Assembly (NCBI RefSeq): GCF_020911925.1
Contig: NZ_CP087134.1
Coordinates: 372,001 to 436,000, forward strand
Reading direction: 5' to 3'
Source: Flavobacterium cupriresistens
GTDB lineage: Bacteria; Bacteroidota; Bacteroidia; Flavobacteriales; Flavobacteriaceae
Length of the DNA stretch: 64,000 nucleotides
Under the pieces are notes generated by a model. That model was not told where the DNA came from. It made no database searches and saw only the letters and a list, made by a program, of their open reading frames with translations. The translations under genes and the position numbers were made by a program. This document shows, in pieces, positions 41,711-51,287 of the stretch. How positions within the stretch are numbered: position 1 is the first letter of the stretch; each line of letters opens with the position of its first letter.

Positions 41711-42445
41711 ATGGAAAAAGAACATCAAATATTTGGAATTAGAGCCATTATAGAAGCAATTCAGGCAGGTAAAGAAGTAGATAAAGTATTCATCCAAAAA
41801 GAGATTTCCGGTGAGCTAATGAAAGATTTGATGAAGGTGATGAAACGCGCCAACATAAATTTTTCCTATGTTCCTGTAGAAAAACTAAATCGACTAACAC
41901 CTAACAATCACCAGGGTGCTGTAGCAACAATCTCCCCTATTGGTTTTATCGATTTAGAGCATTTGGTTGAATCAACAATCGAGTCAGGTACTAAACCTTT
42001 ATTTCTTATACTGGATCAGATTTCAGATGCAAGAAATTTTGGCGCTATTATTCGTACTGCTGAATGTACAGGTGTAAACGGAATCATCGTTCAGAAAGCA
42101 GGATCTGCTCCTGTGAATGGAGATACTGTTAAAACATCAGCCGGAGCCGTTTTTAATGTGCCTATCTGTAAAGTTGAACATATTAAAGATGCGATCTTTT
42201 ATTTACAAGGTTCAGGAATCAAAACCGTTGCCGCTACTGAAAAAACAGAGCAAACTATTTATGATTTATCTTTAAACGAACCTGTTGCAATAATAATGGG
42301 ATCTGAAGATCGCGGAATAAACCCGTCTGTACTTAAAATTGTAGATGAAAAAGCAAAACTTCCAATGTTTGGAACAATTGGCTCTTTAAATGTTTCTGTT
42401 GCCTGTGGAGCATTCTTATATGAGGCTGTACGTCAAAGAAGCTAA
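41711..42445 (+). CDS. rlmB: 23S rRNA (guanosine-2'-O-)-methyltransferase RlmB
   Basis: RlmB methylates the ribose of G2251 in the P-loop of 23S rRNA. The 244-residue SPOUT-family protein has an N-terminal substrate-binding domain and the trefoil-knot motifs LILDQISDARNFGAIIRTAE, IIMGSEDRGI and LNVSVACGAFLYEAVRQRS. A TATATTTG box at 41699-41706 lies only 4 nt before the start codon with no TTG partner, so its relevance is doubtful. Confidence 0.94.
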   Translation: MEKEHQIFGIRAIIEAIQAGKEVDKVFIQKEISGELMKDLMKVMKRANINFSYVPVEKLNRLTPNNHQGAVATISPIGFIDLEHLVESTIESGTKPLFLILDQISDARNFGAIIRTAECTGVNGIIVQKAGSAPVNGDTVKTSAGAVFNVPICKVEHIKDAIFYLQGSGIKTVAATEKTEQTIYDLSLNEPVAIIMGSEDRGINPSVLKIVDEKAKLPMFGTIGSLNVSVACGAFLYEAVRQRS

Positions 42446-42501
42446 ATAGATCAGAAGTTTAGATTTTAGATTGGTAATGAATAATTTTAACTTAAAATCG
42501 A

Positions 42502-43311
42502 ATGCATTCATACTTGCCGTTAAAACGATCCTTACAAAAACTTTTCATACTTTTATCCATAACAGTACTTTCAGATTACTGTTATGGACAAAAGACTACC
42601 TATAATCAATTCTGGAATGAGATTCAATTTACACGTACTTTAAACGAAAAATGGTCTGCAGAATTAGATCTCGCAAACTCCTTTAGTAGTACAGAATCCT
42701 CTTCCAATCTTTTCGAAAATAATGTACAGCGCTCTTTTAGATTTTGGGGAAATTACTACCTAACTCCGAGATGGAAGACTTCAGCTTTCGTAGCTTATTA
42801 CGACAATAAGGATGTACCTGAAATTGGACAATTTAAATCCCCGGAATGGAGATTTGCGCTTCAGGGTACCTACTATTTTCACAAAATAGGTTATAGTTTA
42901 ACCACGAGAATGCGTTTAGAGCTGCGACACATTAGAGATGAAAATCTAGAATATGAAAACGTTTTACGGTATCGGCAACAAATTAAATACCTAAAACCAT
43001 TAAATAGTAAAGTACTACGAAAAGGAGTCATTTACGCAATAGCCTCTGATGAAATATTCTTAAAAACCGGAACAAAAGTAACCGGAGAAAGTTTCTTCGA
43101 TCGAAATAGATTTAATATTGGAGCCGGTTATTTATTTAATGATGACATACAGCTTGAACTTACTTATGCCAATGAGTATCTCCCAAGAAACAATGGTGAT
43201 CAAATAGTAAATGCAGCTTCGTTAACACTAACTTTTAACAATCTGTACAAAAACGTTAGAAAAAAACTATCTCACAAAAATGATCCCCCAGTTACTAAAG
43301 AGGACGAGTAA
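42502..43311 (+). CDS. DUF2490 domain outer membrane protein
   Basis: This 269-residue exported protein has a signal peptide (about residues 13-29, ending in YGQ) and a series of beta-strand segments with aromatic residues at alternate positions, such as FRFWGNYYLTPRWKTSAFVAYY and YSLTTRMRLELRHI. It matches the DUF2490 family, whose members are predicted small outer-membrane barrels of unknown function. It follows rlmB after 56 nt and converges with the next gene with 4 nt between the stops. Confidence 0.8.
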   Translation: MHSYLPLKRSLQKLFILLSITVLSDYCYGQKTTYNQFWNEIQFTRTLNEKWSAELDLANSFSSTESSSNLFENNVQRSFRFWGNYYLTPRWKTSAFVAYYDNKDVPEIGQFKSPEWRFALQGTYYFHKIGYSLTTRMRLELRHIRDENLEYENVLRYRQQIKYLKPLNSKVLRKGVIYAIASDEIFLKTGTKVTGESFFDRNRFNIGAGYLFNDDIQLELTYANEYLPRNNGDQIVNAASLTLTFNNLYKNVRKKLSHKNDPPVTKEDE

Positions 43312-43315
43312 CACA

Positions 43316-43813
43316 TCATTCCTCTTCTTTCAAAAAGCAATTTAACTGCTGCATAATTGCCTTTTTATGTAATTTAAAAGCATAGTTTCTCACAAACTCT
43401 GTTCCTTCCATATTTATGTCAGCCGAAACGGCTTCAAAAACAGAAAAGTCTTTTAAATCTTTTTTGTCAATCAGATACAGCACCTGCATAACAGAATCAT
43501 GTTTTATATAACGGGTATCGAAATGTTGTAGTTTATACTTATTAGTATTTGACAACTCAATAATCAAATCTTCTTTTATCTTTTGTCCAGTTCCCTTAGA
43601 AGGAAATGGAATCGGCTGTAAGGCAATAAAATAGCTCTCTTTATCCGTAACAATTCCAATTTTTAATGACTTTGATTTTGTAGTATAAAAAGTTGCCGGT
43701 TCCAAAAAATAGGACATCGATCCGTCAGCCTGCACTTTATTATGAATTTCACATTGAGCAACAACCGATACAGAAAAGAAAACCGAAAGAACTACAAAGA
43801 CGACACTTTTCAT
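43316..43813 (-). CDS. Hypothetical exported protein
   Basis: This 165-residue protein has a signal peptide (residues 1-19, ending VSVVAQ). I do not recognise a family. The mature part is mainly charged and soluble, with one early cysteine and one near the C-terminus (LNCFLKEEE). It is probably periplasmic (inference). A TACTTTTG box at 43845-43852 lies 32 nt upstream of the start codon with a possible TTG 15 nt further, slightly close for this promoter type. Confidence 0.72.
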   Translation of the reverse strand: MKSVVFVVLSVFFSVSVVAQCEIHNKVQADGSMSYFLEPATFYTTKSKSLKIGIVTDKESYFIALQPIPFPSKGTGQKIKEDLIIELSNTNKYKLQHFDTRYIKHDSVMQVLYLIDKKDLKDFSVFEAVSADINMEGTEFVRNYAFKLHKKAIMQQLNCFLKEEE

Positions 43814-43887
43814 AATTAAATATTTAGAAATTAAATCATTAAAACAAAAGTACTCATTTTATAAAAGCAAATTTCATCGTATTAAAA

Positions 43888-44649
43888 CTATTCAATTTCG
43901 TCGATTTCATCACTTTTTCTAATGGTATAATTAACCAAAACATCAGAGCTAAAATAACTTGAAATCACCTCTTCTTCTTCGATCTCGGTATTAACAAAAT
44001 TTCCATTCTCATCAAAATGCTTCATAAATGCGTCCCCTTGAGGATCAAAATCCGGCTTCTGCCAATCGTAAACAATTGGTTTTGCATATTCAGGCGCTTT
44101 ATAAAACAAACTCAAAACAAAACCAGTGACAAATCCCGCTAAATGCCCTTCCCAGGAAATGGACTGATCTACATCCGGAAAAACATACCAAATCATACCA
44201 CCATAAAGTAAAACAACAGAAAAAGAAAGAGCTACTAAACGGTAATAACGTGTCTGAATTCCTTTGAAAAAAATAAAACTAACCAAAACATAAATCAACC
44301 CACTAGCTCCGATATGATAATTCTCCCGACCAATAACCCAGGTAATAAATCCTGAAAATAAAATCCCAAAACCAATAACACCTAAAGTCTGTTTGGGATA
44401 AAAAAATTGCAGCGCCGCCAATAACACAAACAACGGAATGGAGTTATTATACAAATGACCTAAATTTTCATGTATAAAAGGGCTAAACAAAACTCCTTGC
44501 AGACCCGAAAAATCCCGTGGATAAATACCATTTCGATAAAAATCCAAATCAAAACGAATTTGAAACCAATAGACAATCCAAAGAAAAAGGACAAAAAACA
44601 AAGGCAGACCAATTACGGCGGTTGAAAATTTAAAGTGATTGTCGTTCAT
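43888..44649 (-). CDS. Rhomboid family intramembrane serine protease
   Basis: Rhomboids cleave membrane proteins within or near their transmembrane segments. The protein has about six membrane helices, the catalytic serine in GASG (Ser116) and the catalytic histidine in WEGHLAG near residue 165. The amphipathic FSPFIHENLGHLYNN with the HxxxxHxxxN pattern is conserved. The ATG at 44647-44649 gives 253 residues; an upstream TTG (44692-44694) and an ATG (44677-44679) are less likely starts. The C-terminus is an acidic cytoplasmic tail with EIEEEEV. Confidence 0.88.
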   Translation of the reverse strand: MNDNHFKFSTAVIGLPLFFVLFLWIVYWFQIRFDLDFYRNGIYPRDFSGLQGVLFSPFIHENLGHLYNNSIPLFVLLAALQFFYPKQTLGVIGFGILFSGFITWVIGRENYHIGASGLIYVLVSFIFFKGIQTRYYRLVALSFSVVLLYGGMIWYVFPDVDQSISWEGHLAGFVTGFVLSLFYKAPEYAKPIVYDWQKPDFDPQGDAFMKHFDENGNFVNTEIEEEEVISSYFSSDVLVNYTIRKSDEIDEIE

Positions 44650-44820
44650 AATATAATATTCCGTTCGATTGATAACCATCAAAAAACTATCCAATTACAA
44701 TTTACTGTTAATTTGTCAGCTATCAAAAATATTGTTCCCAATAGCAACAAAATAGAATTGTACAACAGGAATATACTCCTAAAAATATAAAATTAAAATT
44801 GAAAATAGTAATTTTACAAA

Positions 44821-46098
44821 ATGGAAGCACCTTTAGCCGAACGAATTCGTCCACAGAAATTAGAAGATTATATTAGTCAAGCTCACTTGGTTGGACCAAA
44901 TGGTTCCTTGACACAGCAAATTTCAAGAGGAGCTATTCCTTCGCTAATCTTTTGGGGACCACCGGGTACAGGAAAAACAACCTTAGCCCAGATTATTGCA
45001 CAAGAATCAAAACGCCCGTTTTATATTTTAAGTGCCATAAACTCGGGGGTAAAAGATATTCGGGACGTCATCGAAAAAGCCAAACAAAGTGGCGGATTGT
45101 TTACGGCCAAAAATCCAATTCTTTTTATTGATGAGATTCACAGGTTTAGCAAATCACAACAGGATTCACTTTTGGCAGCTGTAGAGAAAGGCTGGATTAC
45201 ACTAATTGGTGCCACTACAGAAAATCCGAGTTTTGAAGTTATACCCGCATTACTATCACGCTGTCAAGTCTACATCCTAAATGCTTTTAGCAAACATGAT
45301 CTGGAAGCTTTATTACACCGTGCCATGAAAACGGACACCGAATTAGCTTCAAAAAACATAACGCTCAAGGAAACAGAAGCACTACTACGACTTTCTGGCG
45401 GAGATGGCAGGAAACTGCTTAATATTTTTGAGTTAGTGATAAATGCCTCGCCAGACGGAGAAATTATCATTACAAATGATCGTGTATTTGAACTGGTACA
45501 ACAAAATACGGTTTTGTATGACAAAACGGGAGAGCAACATTATGACATTGTTTCTGCATTTATAAAATCAATTAGAGGCAGTGATCCAAATGGAGCTGTT
45601 TACTGGTTAGCACGAATGATTGAAGGTGGTGAAGATGTAAAATTTATAGCACGAAGAATGCTTATTTTATCGAGTGAAGATATCGGAAATGCCAATCCTA
45701 CTGCTTTTATTATGGCAAACAGTACTTTTCAAGCTGTATCAACCATTGGGTACCCTGAAAGTCGTATCATACTAAGTCAATGCGCTATTTATCTGGCTAC
45801 CTCACCAAAAAGTAATGCCTCCTATATGGCTATCGGAACTGCACAACAATTGGTCAAGCAAACCGGAGATTTACCAGTACCTATTCACTTGCGCAATGCC
45901 CCAACTAAGCTTATGAAAGAACTGGGGTATGGTGAAGATTACAAATACTCTCATGATTATGCCAATAATTTTGCCGAACAGGAATTTTTGCCGGACGTCG
46001 TAAAAGAAACGGTTCTTTATAATCCGGGAAGCAATTCCCGAGAGAATAGCAACCGCGAATTTTTAAAGAACCGTTGGAAAGACAAATATGGTTATTAA
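44821..46098 (+). CDS. rarA: Replication-associated recombination protein RarA (MgsA)
   Basis: RarA is an AAA+ ATPase acting at stalled replication forks. The 425-residue protein has Walker A GPPGTGKT at residues 46-53, Walker [11 protein letters not shown], sensor 1 [11 protein letters not shown], and the C-terminal tetramerisation region with [18 protein letters not shown]. The length is typical. It converges with the hypothetical gene at 46115 with a gap of only 16 nt. Confidence 0.95.
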   Translation: MEAPLAERIRPQKLEDYISQAHLVGPNGSLTQQISRGAIPSLIFWGPPGTGKTTLAQIIAQESKRPFYILSAINSGVKDIRDVIEKAKQSGGLFTAKNPILFIDEIHRFSKSQQDSLLAAVEKGWITLIGATTENPSFEVIPALLSRCQVYILNAFSKHDLEALLHRAMKTDTELASKNITLKETEALLRLSGGDGRKLLNIFELVINASPDGEIIITNDRVFELVQQNTVLYDKTGEQHYDIVSAFIKSIRGSDPNGAVYWLARMIEGGEDVKFIARRMLILSSEDIGNANPTAFIMANSTFQAVSTIGYPESRIILSQCAIYLATSPKSNASYMAIGTAQQLVKQTGDLPVPIHLRNAPTKLMKELGYGEDYKYSHDYANNFAEQEFLPDVVKETVLYNPGSNSRENSNREFLKNRWKDKYGY

Positions 46099-46114
46099 AA
46101 CCAGATCTTATTAT

Positions 46115-46882
46115 TTAGAATTTAACCGTAACTTTTTCAGATACCAGTTTATCGTTTTGATAGTACTCAAAATACCATTGATTATCTTTAGCATTTAATG
46201 TACCCTGAACAGTATCCTTTATTGCTATAAAAGAATCCGAGCGAGACGTTTTAAACAATTTCATCACTACTTTTGGAGTCTTATCAATTAACTGATATCC
46301 GTTTTCTGTTGGCTGTGCGTATAGTAAATTTGGATCTGAAATGTCTGCAACAGGAGCTGCAACAGTATTTACAGCAGCAGTAGTTGCAACAGCAGCGGTA
46401 GCAACCACAGGTAAAGACGCAACAGTGTTCACCCTCGTTACAGGAGCTGCAACCAGATTTCCGCTATATTTATAATGTAAACTATTTACCGAAACAAAAG
46501 CGCCATCAAGTGCTTCTCTATAGGCAATTTCATAATCCTTCTCTTTGCTTTTTCCAATCTCCGAAGTGTAAATCTCTTTCCCATAACAATCTTTTAATTC
46601 AACAAAAAGCTTCGTTACTAAAAAACCACCCTCCTTCTTTACATCAACATATAAAAGCTGACAACGATCGTTTAATTCTGCAGGGATTTCTTCATTGATA
46701 TAAAATGCATTAAAACCGGCTTTAAGCAAATTTGATTTAGTTCTAGTTGCCAATCTGTACTGATTATCTGTTTTAACAAAATCATATCGCAACGGAATAA
46801 TGACAGCCTTATAATCATTAACGGATTGTGAAAATCCAATAACCGAAAATAAAAGTGCTGTCAGTAAAAATTTAATTTTCAT
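46115..46882 (-). CDS. Hypothetical exported protein with Ala/Thr/Val linker
   Basis: This 255-residue protein has a signal peptide (residues 1-18, ending VIGFSQ). The first domain (about 20-130) and the last (about 185-255) are separated by a low-complexity linker of Ala, Thr and Val. I do not recognise the family. It is the last gene of a tight operon: radC, yjjG, then this gene, with a gap of 2 nt. The co-location does not suggest a clear function. Confidence 0.75.
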   Translation of the reverse strand: MKIKFLLTALLFSVIGFSQSVNDYKAVIIPLRYDFVKTDNQYRLATRTKSNLLKAGFNAFYINEEIPAELNDRCQLLYVDVKKEGGFLVTKLFVELKDCYGKEIYTSEIGKSKEKDYEIAYREALDGAFVSVNSLHYKYSGNLVAAPVTRVNTVASLPVVATAAVATTAAVNTVAAPVADISDPNLLYAQPTENGYQLIDKTPKVVMKLFKTSRSDSFIAIKDTVQGTLNAKDNQWYFEYYQNDKLVSEKVTVKF

Positions 46883-46884
46883 AA

Positions 46885-47571
46885 TTATAAATATTTTTTA
46901 AGTTCTAATAAATGATTTATTTGTTTAAAATTTGTCGGGGCTTCAATCTTTTTATCATTAAAAAAAATAGCATCTAAACCTGCATTTAAAGCACCATTAA
47001 CATCTGCGTCAAGGTCATCACCTATCATAATACTATTTTCCCTAGTAGTTTGAGCTAAATTGAGCGCATAATCAAAGATAATACTATTTGGCTTTTTTAC
47101 ACCTGCCAATTCCGAATTAGTGATCGTGCTAAAATACCCCCCAAGAGCTGCATTATTTATTTTTTTATCCTGAACCTGGGCAAAACCATTGGTAATAATG
47201 TGCAATTTGTATTTTGGCTTCAAATATTCCAATACTTCAATAGCACCATCAAAAAGGTGATTATTCTCTGTTAAGAGCTCGATATACTCATTTGCGATTA
47301 AATCGATATCTTCATCCGAAATTTCATAGTTTAATTCATCAAAAGAAAATTTCAGTCTATTATATCGCAATTCCTGATGTGTGATTTTATCATGTTGGTA
47401 CAGTTTCCAGCACGCTTGGTTTATCGGCACATATTTATCAATAAAATCGGCTGTGTTTATGTTTAGAGATTTCTCTTTAAAAATACGATTAAAAGTCATC
47501 TCAGAGTTTTTATCAAAATCCCAAAGTGTATGGTCTAAATCAAAAAAGATATCGGTAATAGTAGTGTTCAT
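46885..47571 (-). CDS. yjjG: HAD hydrolase, YjjG-type noncanonical pyrimidine nucleotidase
   Basis: YjjG enzymes dephosphorylate modified pyrimidine nucleotides and keep them out of DNA. The 228-residue protein has HAD motif I FFDLDHTLWDFD at the N-terminus, motif II ITNGF, the motif III lysine in GVKKPN, and motif IV IGDDLDADVNGA. It starts 3 nt after the radC stop codon, in keeping with a shared operon. Confidence 0.9.
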   Translation of the reverse strand: MNTTITDIFFDLDHTLWDFDKNSEMTFNRIFKEKSLNINTADFIDKYVPINQACWKLYQHDKITHQELRYNRLKFSFDELNYEISDEDIDLIANEYIELLTENNHLFDGAIEVLEYLKPKYKLHIITNGFAQVQDKKINNAALGGYFSTITNSELAGVKKPNSIIFDYALNLAQTTRENSIMIGDDLDADVNGALNAGLDAIFFNDKKIEAPTNFKQINHLLELKKYL

Positions 47572-47574
47572 ATA

Positions 47575-48264
47575 TTAAAAAATTCCTTCATCTACAAAAC
47601 TATAATATTTTGTTTCAGTAATAATCAAATGGTCTAAAACTTTAACATCTAAGCTGTCTCCTGCCAATTTTAATGTCTTTGTAATTTTCTTATCTGCATC
47701 ACTTGGAGATAATGCCCCCGAAGGATGATTATGACACAAAATCAAGCCTGTAGCACCTTTTTCTAAAGCTAATTTAAAAACTAGGCGTACATCAACAATT
47801 GTACCTGCTATTCCTCCTTTACTTAGTTGTGATTTAAAAATTACTTTATTCGAATTATTTAGAAAAAGAACCCAAAATTCTTCATGTGGTAAATCGCCAA
47901 TTATGGGTTGCATAATCTCAAAGACCAACTTGCTGGATGTAATTTTAATCAATTCTACAGAATCCTCACTTCTACGGCGACGCCCCAATTCTAAAGCAGC
48001 GACAATACTGATTGCTTTCGCCTCTCCTATTCCTTTAAAATTCATCAATTGAGGAATCGACATTTTGCCCAATGCACTGAGATTATCAGCAGTGGTCAAG
48101 ATTCTTTTACTTAAATCAACGGCCGATTCGTTTCTGTTACCGGATCCAATTAAAATTGCAATTAATTCTGAATCGCTCAAAGCACTTTTGCCTTTTAGCA
48201 TTAACTTTTCACGTGGTCTGTCGTCTTCTGACCAGTTTCTTATAGGGAAATGTATCGCTTCCAT
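47575..48264 (-). CDS. radC: RadC family protein (JAMM domain)
   Basis: The 229-residue protein has an N-terminal helix-hairpin-helix region (MNFKGIGEAKAISIVAALELG) and a C-terminal MPN/JAMM metal-binding domain with HNHPSGALSPSDAD at about residues 177-190. RadC was named a DNA repair protein, but its role in repair is disputed. It is the first gene of a three-gene operon with yjjG and a hypothetical gene. Confidence 0.93.
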   Translation of the reverse strand: MEAIHFPIRNWSEDDRPREKLMLKGKSALSDSELIAILIGSGNRNESAVDLSKRILTTADNLSALGKMSIPQLMNFKGIGEAKAISIVAALELGRRRRSEDSVELIKITSSKLVFEIMQPIIGDLPHEEFWVLFLNNSNKVIFKSQLSKGGIAGTIVDVRLVFKLALEKGATGLILCHNHPSGALSPSDADKKITKTLKLAGDSLDVKVLDHLIITETKYYSFVDEGIF

Positions 48265-48295
48265 CTGTAAAAATTTAGGTAAATATCTTATCCTT

Positions 48296-48329
48296 CAAAT
48301 TTAAATAAAAACTAAGAAAATTCATTCAA
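48296..48329 (-). promoter_or_regulatory. Promoter of the radC-yjjG operon
   Basis: On the minus strand TTG (48327-48329) is followed after 23 nt by TAAATTTG (48296-48303), within the flavobacterial consensus at its longest spacing. The box ends 31 nt before the radC start codon. Confidence 0.55.
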
Positions 48330-48379
48330 AATAAACATAAATTATCATTTAAATTATTCCTACATTTAAATAAAAAACG

Positions 48380-49006
48380 ATGAAATACTTTTCTATTCTT
48401 TTCCTTTTAATTATATCCTATTCCTGTCAACAAAAAAAGGAGAGTAAAATAATTTCATTGACTTCAAATCAGGCGATAAAAAAATTTGAAGAAAAACTAT
48501 CTGATGCCGCAATTTCGATCATTGACCCCACAATAGAATATGATCCTGCTTATTTTTCTATACCCTATCCTAATGGAGATGTTCCTAAAAATAAAGGCGT
48601 CTGTACTGATGTTATCATTCGTTCCTACAGAAAACTGGGTATCGATTTACAAAAAGAAGTGCACGAAAATATGATTGCAAACTTCTCTGCCTATCCCAAT
48701 TTAGAAAAATGGGGAATGACAAAAACAGACCCTAACATAGATCACAGAAGAGTTCCAAATCTAGAGGTTTACTTTGAACGAAAGGGGCAGAAACTTAACA
48801 TTAGCCAAGATCCGTCTGCTTATAAAACAGGTGAAATAGTAACCTGGATGATCAATGGCAAACTTCCTCATATTGGAATTGTTACCAACAAAAAATCAAA
48901 AGACGGAAAACGAAATCTGATCGTACACAATGTTGGCGGCGGCCAGGTTTTGGAAGATTGTTTATTTAATTATGAAATAGTAGGACATTATAAATATGTC
49001 AAATAA
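48380..49006 (+). CDS. DUF1287 domain lipoprotein
   Basis: This 208-residue protein has a lipoprotein signal ending SYSC (Cys16). The body matches DUF1287: YDPAYFSIPYPNGDVPKNKG, then a cysteine in GVCTDVIIRSYRKLGIDLQ, and later GEIVTWMINGKLPHIGIV with a histidine. The Cys...His pattern is like an NlpC/P60-type papain fold, so a peptidase or amidase role is possible (inference). It is transcribed away from the radC operon. Confidence 0.85.
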   Translation: MKYFSILFLLIISYSCQQKKESKIISLTSNQAIKKFEEKLSDAAISIIDPTIEYDPAYFSIPYPNGDVPKNKGVCTDVIIRSYRKLGIDLQKEVHENMIANFSAYPNLEKWGMTKTDPNIDHRRVPNLEVYFERKGQKLNISQDPSAYKTGEIVTWMINGKLPHIGIVTNKKSKDGKRNLIVHNVGGGQVLEDCLFNYEIVGHYKYVK

Positions 49007-49009
49007 AAA

Positions 49010-49036
49010 AGCCAACTAACAAACTGTCAATTGGCT
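49010..49036. terminator. Possible terminator between convergent genes
   Basis: AGCCAA (49010-49015) pairs with TTGGCT (49031-49036) with a 15 nt loop, flanked by A-runs and a short T/A stretch. It lies between the DUF1287 gene and mpl, which are convergent. The stem is short. Confidence 0.4.
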
Positions 49037-49059
49037 CTTAAAAAATATTTAGATAAAGG

Positions 49060-50415
49060 CTATTCGATTAGTCCTTTAACATCATCAAAATTTAATCCTC
49101 CGTAATTCCCTGAACTCATCAAAAGCAATGCAGAATTCTCGAGATTTAAATTGAACAGGTATTCCTTAAATTCAACAGGATTAGTATAAATAATTAAATC
49201 TTTTCTGTTGAATGAACTTGCAATTTGTTCATAGGTAACTTCTTCAAGCTGTTTAATCTTAACAGCATCGGGAGAATAAAACACCACTGCCACATCGGCA
49301 TATTCCAGTGCTCCTTCATATTCCTTTAGAAACTCAGCATTCAAGCTACTGTAGGTATGCAATTCCAGACACGCTACCAAAGTTCTGTTCGGATATTGTT
49401 CTTTTACCGCTTTGGTAGTAGCAGCTACCTTACTTGGCGAATGCGCAAAATCTTTGTAAGCCACCTTTCCTTTTCCTTCTGCAATTTTCTCCAGACGTTT
49501 AGATGCTCCTTTAAAACTAGCTATGGCTTCGTAGAAATCGGCTTCATCAACCCCCATGTTTTGACAAATCCATTTAGCTCCGGCAAGATTATTTAAATTA
49601 TGTGCACCAAAAACTTCAATAGGCATATCTCCTTCCGGAGTTTTTAGTAAAGTAACCCCATCACTAACAGTATATTCGGGAGTTTCATAAGCTAATTTAC
49701 GAATTGGATTTGTTGCTGCTTCGGCAACACGTTTTACTTCAGGATCATTTTCGTTGTAAACTAAAATTCCACCATTTGTAATTTTACCAATGAAGATTTC
49801 AAATTGCTCCACATAATTCTCATAGGTTGGAAAAACATTAATATGATCCCATGCAATTCCAGAAATCAAAGCGATATTAGGTTGGTACAAATGAAATTTT
49901 GGTCTTCTATCGATTGGAGAGGACAAATACTCATCACCTTCTAAAACCACAAAATCATTCTCTTCAGTAAGATGCACCATGGTATCAAAACCTTCCAATT
50001 GTGCTCCAACCATATAATCCACTTCTATATTATGATAATGCATAACATGCAAAATCATCGAAGTTATAGTCGTTTTTCCGTGCGAACCACCGATTACAAC
50101 ACGGGTTTTATTTTTAGATTGTTCGTATAAAAATTCCGGATAAGAATATATTTTCAAACCCAATTCCTGTGCTTTTAGCAATTCCGGATTATCTGCCTTT
50201 GCGTGCATTCCTAAAATTATCGCATCAAGATCCGTCGTGATTTTTTCAGGGAACCATCCTAATTCAGCAGGAAGAATTCCTTTGTTCTCTAACCTTGATT
50301 TTGACGGTTCAAAGATAGCATCATCGCTTCCCGTCACCTGATATCCTTTGTTATGCAATGCTAATGCCAGATTATGCATGGCACTTCCGCCTATAGCGAT
50401 GAAATGTGTTTTCAT
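49060..50415 (-). CDS. mpl: Mur ligase family protein, Mpl type
   Basis: Mpl rejoins murein tripeptide to UDP-MurNAc during cell-wall recycling. The 451-residue protein has the N-terminal Rossmann-like IAIGGSAMHNLALALHNKGY, the Mur ATP loop GGSHGKTTIT near residue 110, DEYLSSPIDRR, and the C-terminal domain with DFAHSPSKVAAT. It resembles Mpl more than MurC because of LEGDEYLSSPID. The ATG at 50413-50415 is preferred over an in-frame TTG at 50425-50427. Confidence 0.85.
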   Translation of the reverse strand: MKTHFIAIGGSAMHNLALALHNKGYQVTGSDDAIFEPSKSRLENKGILPAELGWFPEKITTDLDAIILGMHAKADNPELLKAQELGLKIYSYPEFLYEQSKNKTRVVIGGSHGKTTITSMILHVMHYHNIEVDYMVGAQLEGFDTMVHLTEENDFVVLEGDEYLSSPIDRRPKFHLYQPNIALISGIAWDHINVFPTYENYVEQFEIFIGKITNGGILVYNENDPEVKRVAEAATNPIRKLAYETPEYTVSDGVTLLKTPEGDMPIEVFGAHNLNNLAGAKWICQNMGVDEADFYEAIASFKGASKRLEKIAEGKGKVAYKDFAHSPSKVAATTKAVKEQYPNRTLVACLELHTYSSLNAEFLKEYEGALEYADVAVVFYSPDAVKIKQLEEVTYEQIASSFNRKDLIIYTNPVEFKEYLFNLNLENSALLLMSSGNYGGLNFDDVKGLIE

Positions 50416-50471
50416 TTTAAATTCCAATTTTATCTTAAATTCCGAACCGTAATACTTTAAAAATCTATTTA

Positions 50472-51158
50472 TTAGGTCTCAAATTTTTGTTTTAATTCCC
50501 GAGCTTTTTTAGGGTCTTTTAATTTGTTCAAATATAAATTATATAATTTTTGAAACGTAGTTTTTGATTTACCAATTTCATTCGCTTTCATATAATATTT
50601 TTCGGCCGAGTTATAGCGTTTAAAATATTCTTCAATCCTTCCTTTTGACAAGTATCCGTCTACCACAGACAATTGCATTAATTCTACTGAATAAGAAATT
50701 GCCTTAGTCTCACTTCCTCCAAAAATACCGGGCAAATGCAAATAATATTCGATCAATCCCCAGCGAGCCTGAAGGTGTTTTGGATTGAGTTCTATAGCTT
50801 TTTCAAATGATTCCCGCACTTCGGTTGCCATTCCTAAAGCTTTAAATTTATTTACTTCTGAAGCCCGCATTCCAAGAGCGCCGCCATATTTAAAATAATA
50901 ATTAGCTTCCGTTGGTTTTAACTCTTTCAGTTTTTTGTAATATCCAACCGCTTCTTCCCACGATTTATTATAAGAAGCAATATCACCTAAATACTCTATA
51001 ACCTTTGTATCTGATGGTTTGTTTTTCAAAACCTCTTCGAACAGATTTTGCGCTTCATCGTATTTTTTTGCGTGAAACAACTTCTCTCCCTTTTCGAAAT
51101 TAGATTGCGAGCACATTACTAATGGCGAAAGCAAAAATAGAAGTAGCAGTTGTTTCAT
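50472..51158 (-). CDS. Exported tetratricopeptide-repeat protein
   Basis: This 228-residue protein has a signal peptide (about residues 1-17, ending VMCSQ). TPR-like helical repeats cover the rest, for example KKYDEAQNLFEEVLKNKP, SWEEAVGYYKKLKELKPTE and VRESFEKAIELNPKHLQARW. TPR proteins act as protein-interaction scaffolds, and the partner is unknown. A TATTTTTG box lies 5 nt upstream of the start codon. Confidence 0.85.
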   Translation of the reverse strand: MKQLLLLFLLSPLVMCSQSNFEKGEKLFHAKKYDEAQNLFEEVLKNKPSDTKVIEYLGDIASYNKSWEEAVGYYKKLKELKPTEANYYFKYGGALGMRASEVNKFKALGMATEVRESFEKAIELNPKHLQARWGLIEYYLHLPGIFGGSETKAISYSVELMQLSVVDGYLSKGRIEEYFKRYNSAEKYYMKANEIGKSKTTFQKLYNLYLNKLKDPKKARELKQKFET

Positions 51159-51287
51159 GTTTCAAAAATAAGGAAATATAAAATGTATCATTTGCTTTTA
51201 GATATAAATTGCTACTTTGGGTGAAAAATATTCTAAGAACTTCCCAACCTTTCTTTTAAAAAGGTCATCATACATTAAAACGCTGCT